Shown here: positions 58,501-64,000 of the stretch, piece after piece
Position numbering within the stretch: the stretch's first letter is position 1
Layout: every line of letters starts with the position of its first letter
DNA from: Cololabis saira
Lineage: Eukaryota; Chordata; Actinopteri; Beloniformes; Belonidae
Assembly (NCBI RefSeq): GCF_033807715.1
Contig: NC_084596.1
Span: 31,938,879 to 32,002,878, forward strand
Direction: 5' to 3'
DNA length: 64,000 bases
Position numbers and translations under genes: made by a program
Notes under the pieces: model-generated
Told to the model about the DNA's origin: nothing
The model's input: the letters and a program-made list of their open reading frames with translations, nothing else
The model's database searches: none

Positions 58501-59490
58501 AGATCCATGTCGGCCCATAACTGCAGTGCAGCAGATATCGGACATCGTGATGGTCCACTCTTTTATAGACAGTTAAAATAAAATCTAAAGTAAATTGATA
58601 TTTTTATAACACGCATTAAGGTGAGAGATGAGTCATCTATAGGAGCTGTTTTTTGAACTGATGCCTGGGTGACTTTGGCTTGTGGGAGAGACGGGTGCTG
58701 TGCGAACAGATGTCTTCACCAGTATTGGGTAAACAAAAACCCATGCCTGGGCATAATTGTCCCGCCAGGAGATTTACTTCCTCCTCCTCTCTAAATCCCT
58801 GCACATCTTGTTGAAATCTCTGTTTTGAAATAGTCTCCACACCTTTCCTACATTGTACTGTCTAATTATCTTCAGAACCTTTTTAATGCTTCAAACTTTG
58901 TTCTTCTTGTGACACATTTTTAAGACCTTATTTAATTTTAATGCTTTTCTTTTTATTTCCGTTTGCCTTTTTATTTGGTGATTGTGTTCATTTCTTTCTC
59001 TTTTAAATAAGCTTACACATATATTTTGTTTAAATGCTTGAAATGAAACTTTTACATCATTTTAGTCACTTGATTCTCCTGCACCTTTACTTGTGTTTCT
59101 GTCTTTTTTCTCTCTTTTTTCAACTCAACTTAAGCCCAACTAGAGATCCATCAATATGTTAAGATTTTATAAATCAATAACTTTATATAAAAGGAAATTA
59201 TCAAAAAGTACTATCAGGGACCGAACACTGAAAGAAGTGAACAAACCCTCCACGATGTCCCCCACAGTCTGAGCGCCGTGTTGGCATCCGGGAGACAAAT
59301 CCCGCCAGGAGCTGACTACCCTAACATAGTTAGTTCATCCAAAAATGGGCAAATGTAAAAAAAAAAAACAACGTCGAAAACAGGTTGGATAATTGCAATT
59401 TACCCTCAGTCACCACAAACTAGGTTTTAAACTAAGCTTAGCTCACGCTAACATATGATACAAGCTGAGTAACAAACTTTAGTTGTGGTC
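55595..59490. other. Gene-poor stretch, nothing recognised
   Basis: AT-rich DNA. The - strand frame at 57728-58180 (150 codons) shows no family motif. No element ends were found. Confidence 0.4.
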
Positions 59491-59495
59491 CAGTT

Positions 59496-60097
59496 AAGGC
59501 TGGATTATGGTTCTGCAACAAATCGACGCCGAGCCTACGCCGCAGGTTGTGCCACGTCACGCACCCCGCACGCCACGCCGCACGCCACGCCGCACGCCAC
59601 GCCGTACGCCACGCCGCACGCCACGCCGCACGCCACGCCGCACGCCACGCCGCACGCCACGCCGCACGCCACGCAGCACACCACGCCGCACGCCACGCCG
59701 TGCCTGACCCGCATCTCCGACAGATTGTAACTACGCGTCGAGAGGTCGCAGACCAACGCAGACCGAGAGGGCTGTGATTGCTTCGCTTGGTAGCAACGCT
59801 TTTCCGGTTCCGGTTCGTGAAGCAGTCGTGAACTTTCAGCGCTCTTTTCTTCGTGTATGTGTGATTTTTTTTTGTTTTTTGCACAATAGTTGTCCTTATC
59901 TCTTTGATTCACTATGACCGGAAAAGTTGGATAAACCATTCAGGAAAAGATCACACCCTCCTAGCGCTCTGGGGCGGTATTGCACGGCGGCGAAGTGGAG
60001 TGTTGGAGAAGTCCGAAGGGTTCGCAACGGCGTCACGGCGTCACGGCAGTGGCGTGTGCTCTGCGTTGGTGTAGCGCAGAACCATAATCCAACCTGA
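59496..60097. mobile_element. Foldback MITE copy C, expanded
   Basis: Arms AAGGCTGGATTATGGTTCTG and CAGAACCATAATCCAACCT are complementary. Inner GACGCCGAGCCTACGCCGCA and CTCTGCGTTGGTGTAGCGCA match the family. It is about 600 bp because of a 12-bp array and about 350 bp of further interior. Confidence 0.8.
59567..59700. repeat. 12-bp minisatellite in foldback copy C, about 11 copies
   Basis: The unit CCGCACGCCACG has a few variants (GTACGCC, CAGCACACC). The period is the same 12 bp as the array in copy A but the sequence differs. Confidence 0.95.
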
Positions 60098-60258
60098 AAA
60101 ATTCCAGTCTAAAGTGGGAGACGGCTTTGCTGAAGGAACTGGCTGCTTCCAGGGCTGGGGGGCCAAGAGCTAGAGGGTCCCGGGTTGGTCGTCCTCTGGT
60201 TAGTCCCACCTAGCAGCCTTCATCGGGGTAGCTGCTTCCTAACAAACTTTTGTCCCCA

Positions 60259-60300
60259 GTAGTAGTAGTAGTAGTAGTAGTAATAGTGATAGTAGTAGTA
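60259..60300. repeat. (AGT)n microsatellite, target of hAT-like insertion
   Basis: AGT trinucleotide tract that continues as GTTTTAGTAGTAGT after the hAT-like element at 61407. Confidence 0.9.
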
Positions 60301-60854
60301 GTTTTAGTCAGAGGTGGAAAAAGTACAAAAACATTGTAGGCCTACTTAAGTAAAAGTACAAATTTTCTGCTTGAAAATTACTTAAGTAAAAGTAAAAAGT
60401 ACCCATTAAGAACATTACTTAAGTAAAAGTATAAAAGTACCTCAAATTAAATATAATAAAGTACCAAAAGTACATGGTGTAAAATGTACTTAAGTACAAA
60501 AGTAAAATGTACAAAGTACAAAGTACAAAATTCAAAGTACAAAATTATTTTCAAAAGGATTGCAAAGAAATGAAGACTCCAATAATTTGCTTACAACTCT
60601 AAATAATGGTGATATTATTCTGACCCCTTTAGCATTTGTTTCCATTACCCCATTTTAATTTCTCCCTTTGCTCATCACTGCTGCTGTCCCCCATTGGCCC
60701 CGCTGACAGGTCCACCCCCAGCCTGTATATGCAGTGACAACATTAAGCAACCCCAGCTGATAAAGGATGAGACTTTTGAACTTTTAAATGCCAAAACCAC
60801 CTTAGAAGGGGTGGAATCAAAGAATGGTGCATGGACACGCGTCGGCTGCCGCTC

Positions 60855-60949
60855 AAGGCTGATTTATGGTTCCGCGTTACACCAACGCAGGGCCCGTACC
60901 CTACGGCGAGGTTCTGCGTCGATTTAACGCAGAACCATAATTCAGGCTT
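60855..60949. mobile_element. Foldback MITE copy D
   Basis: AAGGCTGATTTATGGTTCCG at the left, GCAGAACCATAATTCAGGCT at the right, inner CACCAACGCAGGG and TTCTGCGTCGATTTAACGC. Short copy, 95 bp. Confidence 0.85.
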
Positions 60950-61076
60950 CAGTCCTCATCGGTACTCGACGCGACAGCGGTTCCTCCGGCCTTCCGGCCC
61001 GCCTCTGCGGCGCAACTCTCCCGGGAGCTGCGGCTCCTTCTCGGTATATTCACGCGCCCCCCTTCTTTCCCGTCCG

Positions 61077-61198
61077 CCTTATGGTTCCGCGTTAAATCGA
61101 CGCACACCTTACGCCGTAGGCTACGGCGTAGGGTGTGCGTCGCCGCATACCCTACGCCGTAGCTCTGCGCCGGTGTAACGCGGAACCATAAATCAGCC
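61077..61198. mobile_element. Foldback MITE copy E
   Basis: CTTATGGTTCCGCGTTAAAT at the left, ACGCGGAACCATAAATCAGC at the right. The interior has CTTACGCCGTAGGCTACGGC, a palindromic core in two versions. It lies 127 bp from copy D in the same hAT-like host. Confidence 0.85.
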
Positions 61199-61490
61199 CC
61201 CGCTGTGCTGTTCTTTAATTTGTAGCGAGTAACGACGTGTCCAATTTTAAATATAGCGGATTAAAAGTACGATTTTTTCCTTGAAAATGTAACGAAGTAA
61301 AAGTAAAAGTACAGAAAAATGAAAGTATCAATAAAAGTACAAATTCTCAAAAATCTTATTTAAGTACAATAATGAAGTACTTGTACTTCGTTACTTTACA
61401 CCACTGGTTTTAGTAGTAGTAAATCAATTAAATATGCTGTAGTTCAAGAAATAGTGGAGCTGAAAATTACAATAAAAGATGGACAGACTG

Positions 61491-61980
61491 AGGCTCCGTT
61501 TACACGTAGCAAAAACGGTGGTGTTTTCATGCGTTTTGGCGGTTCATTTACACGAAAACGAAGCTCGAAGTCACCAAAAACGATCATTTCTGAAAACTCC
61601 AGCCAAAGTGGAGATTTGCAAAAATCTCCGTCTTAACGTTTGCTTGTAAACAGAGGGAAACAGACATTTAGGCTTCAGAACGTCACATTATGTGACAGAA
61701 ACGTCACTGTGTTTACAATTTGTTTGGCCACTGTAGTTACTCGTGTCATTTGTTGATGTTTTTTTCCCAAATTCTGATTGGCTAGCATGACTTTATGCTT
61801 CTCGTTACACTGCCGCCTGTAGGTTTGGCAGCTCATAGCACCCCTTAACAGCATATTTATGCGGGTTTGTGTAAATTAAAAGATTTTAAAAACGATCTGA
61901 TGTAAATGATGGTATTTTTCAAAAGGTAGAGGGGGAAATAGCCGTTTTTGTAAATACCCGACTATGTGTAAACGTGGCCT
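61491..61980. mobile_element. Inverted-repeat MITE
   Basis: Ends AGGCTCCGTTTACACGTAG and CTATGTGTAAACGTGGCCT are imperfect inverted repeats; the interior has paired GTTTTGGCG/CGTTTTTG motifs. No ORF with a domain is present and the target duplication is not clear. Confidence 0.55.
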
Positions 61981-61984
61981 GAAG

Positions 61985-63030
61985 TGTTTCAAATGAATAC
62001 CAACTCTTGTGTGTCTCTAACAACTGATGCACCAACTCTGCACAGTTGGTGGTTTTGTTGTTAGAGGAGCACACGCGGATGCTCTAATTCAGGTCAGGCT
62101 CTGATTTAACCCCTGAACTCATCGGGATATCCTGCTCTATTTTTTTTTCTCTATTTGGTAATCGAAAAAATACACAAGGCCAGAGGACAAGTGCAAGTTT
62201 TCTCCTTTTCTCCACTATTGTCATCCTGTGCAAAGGCCTCTCTGTGTAATGGTTTGTATGCACTGAAGACAGCCTTGTTTTTGATTTTCCTACATCTCTA
62301 TCCTCCTCTTTCTAGTAACCTTTTTTCTTCTCCTAGTCACCTCACTTTTACCTCCGTTCTTCCTCCCTGCCTCCCTTCACTTTGCCATACCTCATTCTTC
62401 ACTCTCCACCAGTTAAAATAAAAGGTATCAAAGCGGGGTCCATCACAAGCATCAGCCTGTAGGGTGTAGTTGTGGTCCGGACTAATCCATCATCATCAGC
62501 GGCTCACTAGTGTCAGACAGTACAGTGAGTACCCGTAAAGGAAAGGAGAGCACCGCTCTCTGCTCTCTTTGAGGTACAGTATGAGGAGTCAGTCGGGATT
62601 GACGTTGATATTCACTGACTTTATTCTCATGAGGATAAATGAGTTACACTTTTATGACACAAAGTGTTGTACATCTTCAAGTTTTCTTACCTTAACTTTA
62701 TAGCCTCTGTCATGCCATCATTTATTCTTCAGGCAGCATTCTTCCAGTGACGAAATCTAGGTGTCTGTTGGGAATGTTAGTCTGTGAGAGCATTGGTCAG
62801 ATAAAGTCACCTCAGCTTTAGTTAAGGTCAGCAAAAGAGTGGTTTTGCTCATTTTAAACTTTTTTTTTTCTATAAAGCTGCTCTTGCAGAGCTTTTCAGA
62901 AATATTTGGGCCTTACTCTCAGAAAATACACACAACATGGTTGGCATGTTTTTTCCAACATGCAGACGTGTTACGACATAACCGACTAATAATGGATTCT
63001 TTGATTCCTTGGCAACTTATTAATAGCAAC
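61985..63030. other. No gene recognised
   Basis: Unassigned AT-rich DNA. Confidence 0.45.
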
Positions 63031-63034
63031 TTAA

Positions 63035-63513
63035 AGGGGACCTATTATGGCATCTAATACCTATTTCAAACAGGCCTTGAATGTCTTAAAAAAAAGCTTT
63101 TGATTGTTTTTGCTAAATAAATTAGAAATTCAGCCTCTGATCCATGTCTTTATCTTCCCATTCTCTAACCTCATTATCTATGCGGGATTCTGAGTGGGCG
63201 GGGCTATGATAATGAGGCACTGTGCTGATTGGCTGCCTGAATGATGCGATACACCGCTACGAAAAAATGGCGGAAGCTCCGGCAGGCGGAGTTAGTTGTG
63301 GGCGTGGTTTCACACATCGGAGGCCAACCTATGTAAATTGCAGAATCTGAACGGCTCGTAGAAGCCACATCACACTGGACGGCTCATCCGGGCGGCTGTA
63401 CAGACACTGCAGAATTTGGTTGCTTTCCTCCTTCTCTGAGTTGGCAGGCTGAGGGGAGACCACTTTATATATGTTAAAGCAAGAAAAAACGTGTTTTTCA
63501 TAATAGGCCCCCT
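63035..63513. mobile_element. piggyBac-like MITE
   Basis: Ends AGGGGACCTATTATG and CATAATAGGCCCCCT are inverted repeats, flanked by TTAA at 63031-63034 and 63514-63517, the target site of piggyBac-type transposases. 479 bp, no transposase. Confidence 0.78.
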
Positions 63514-63519
63514 TTAAGT

Positions 63520-64000
63520 AATCGATTTATTGTTAGCTACGCTGATTATTCGTTGCAGCCTTATTAGTTATAAGGTAGCAGGGCGTTAGTGCTTGGAGCA
63601 TTTCCATCACTAGGAATTTTTGTGAACTTCTTTGGGATTGAAACAAGTGTCAGAGAAGGTTGACCCTGTTACCGTATGTGCCTTCTACATTTACAGCTAG
63701 ACGCCTGCTGATGGATGACTGCCCTGTTGTAGCTCCTGTCTCATGGCTCCACAACAAAGAGAATTTAACATTTTATATTTAAATACATTAGTACTTTGAC
63801 AGCCCATGAAAATAGCTCAGCGATATGAATGTAAAGTGAAAGCTATTAGTTGCAAGGTTGGGCTGACCTTGTTTTTTTTCTTTTTTTTACGAGTTCTGTA
63901 TTAGAAAACACTGGTAACCTGTTGTGTGTAGCTGTTCTCACAGCTGCTGCCACTGGCACTGAAGATAAATGACAACATGCAGCCTGTTGAGTTCTCTGGG
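63520..64000. other. No gene recognised
   Basis: End of window; AT-rich DNA with no supported feature. Confidence 0.45.

Larger units (their letters stand above)
60309..61406. mobile_element. hAT-like non-autonomous element with two nested foldbacks
   Basis: Ends CAGAGGTGG and CACCACTG fit the hAT-type CAGNGGTG terminus. An exact 8-bp duplication GTTTTAGT flanks it (60301-60308 and 61407-61414). Subterminal AAGTAAAAGTACAAAT-type repeats on both sides pair across the element. It has no transposase. Confidence 0.82.

Overview
The window looks like nuclear DNA of a ray-finned (teleost) fish, probably a percomorph. It is AT-rich and intron-bearing, with very low gene density and long CA/GT and GTA microsatellites. 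Its repeats are typical of fish: Tf1/sushi chromoviruses, Gmr1-like LTR elements, an RTE/Rex3-like LINE with an ATGG tail, L2/CR1-like LINE tails, tRNA-SINEs, and hAT, PIF/Harbinger and piggyBac MITEs. No bacterial or viral genome architecture is present. Host identity is inferred from repeat types and one gene, not from a database search.

Layout. 1-5.6 kb: one complete four-exon protein gene on the + strand, tmem236 (362 aa), whose introns carry a tRNA-SINE and a palindromic MITE. 5.6-11.4 kb: intergenic repeats, including a roughly 1 kb inverted-repeat element with a 12-bp minisatellite and a probable LTR remnant. 11.4-16.9 kb: a processed pseudogene of the ciliary gene cfap45 (- strand, poly(A) tail present), split by a decayed Gmr1-like LTR element whose integrase lies upstream of its reverse transcriptase. 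17.4-19.5 kb: a decayed putative transposase-like gene (- strand). 20.3-25.5 kb: a structurally intact Ty3/gypsy chromovirus of Tf1/sushi type, with LTRs that differ at one site, a 5-bp target duplication, and gag and pol both open. 25.5-51 kb: mostly gene-poor DNA with SINE and LINE debris and three possible (unproven) first coding exons at 31.4, 40.3 and 44.9 kb. 47.5-48.6 kb: three inverted-repeat elements nested in one another. 51.2-55.6 kb: an RTE/Rex3-like LINE with an 11-bp target duplication, interrupted by a 2.4-kb non-autonomous LTR element. 55.6-64 kb: sparse DNA with foldback MITEs, an hAT-like element with an 8-bp duplication, and a piggyBac-like MITE flanked by TTAA.

The most interesting unit is the non-autonomous LTR retrotransposon at 52108-54552. 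It has no protease, RT, RNase H or integrase. It carries one 579-codon proline-rich ORF built from several in-frame minisatellites. Its start codon lies in the end of the 5' LTR and its stop codon lies beside the polypurine tract. Its ends share with the intact chromovirus a nearly identical polypurine-tract/LTR junction and a primer site complementary to a stretch of its own LTR about 30 bp after a TATA motif. This is the hallmark of Tf1/sushi self-priming. It may therefore depend on a chromovirus for mobility.
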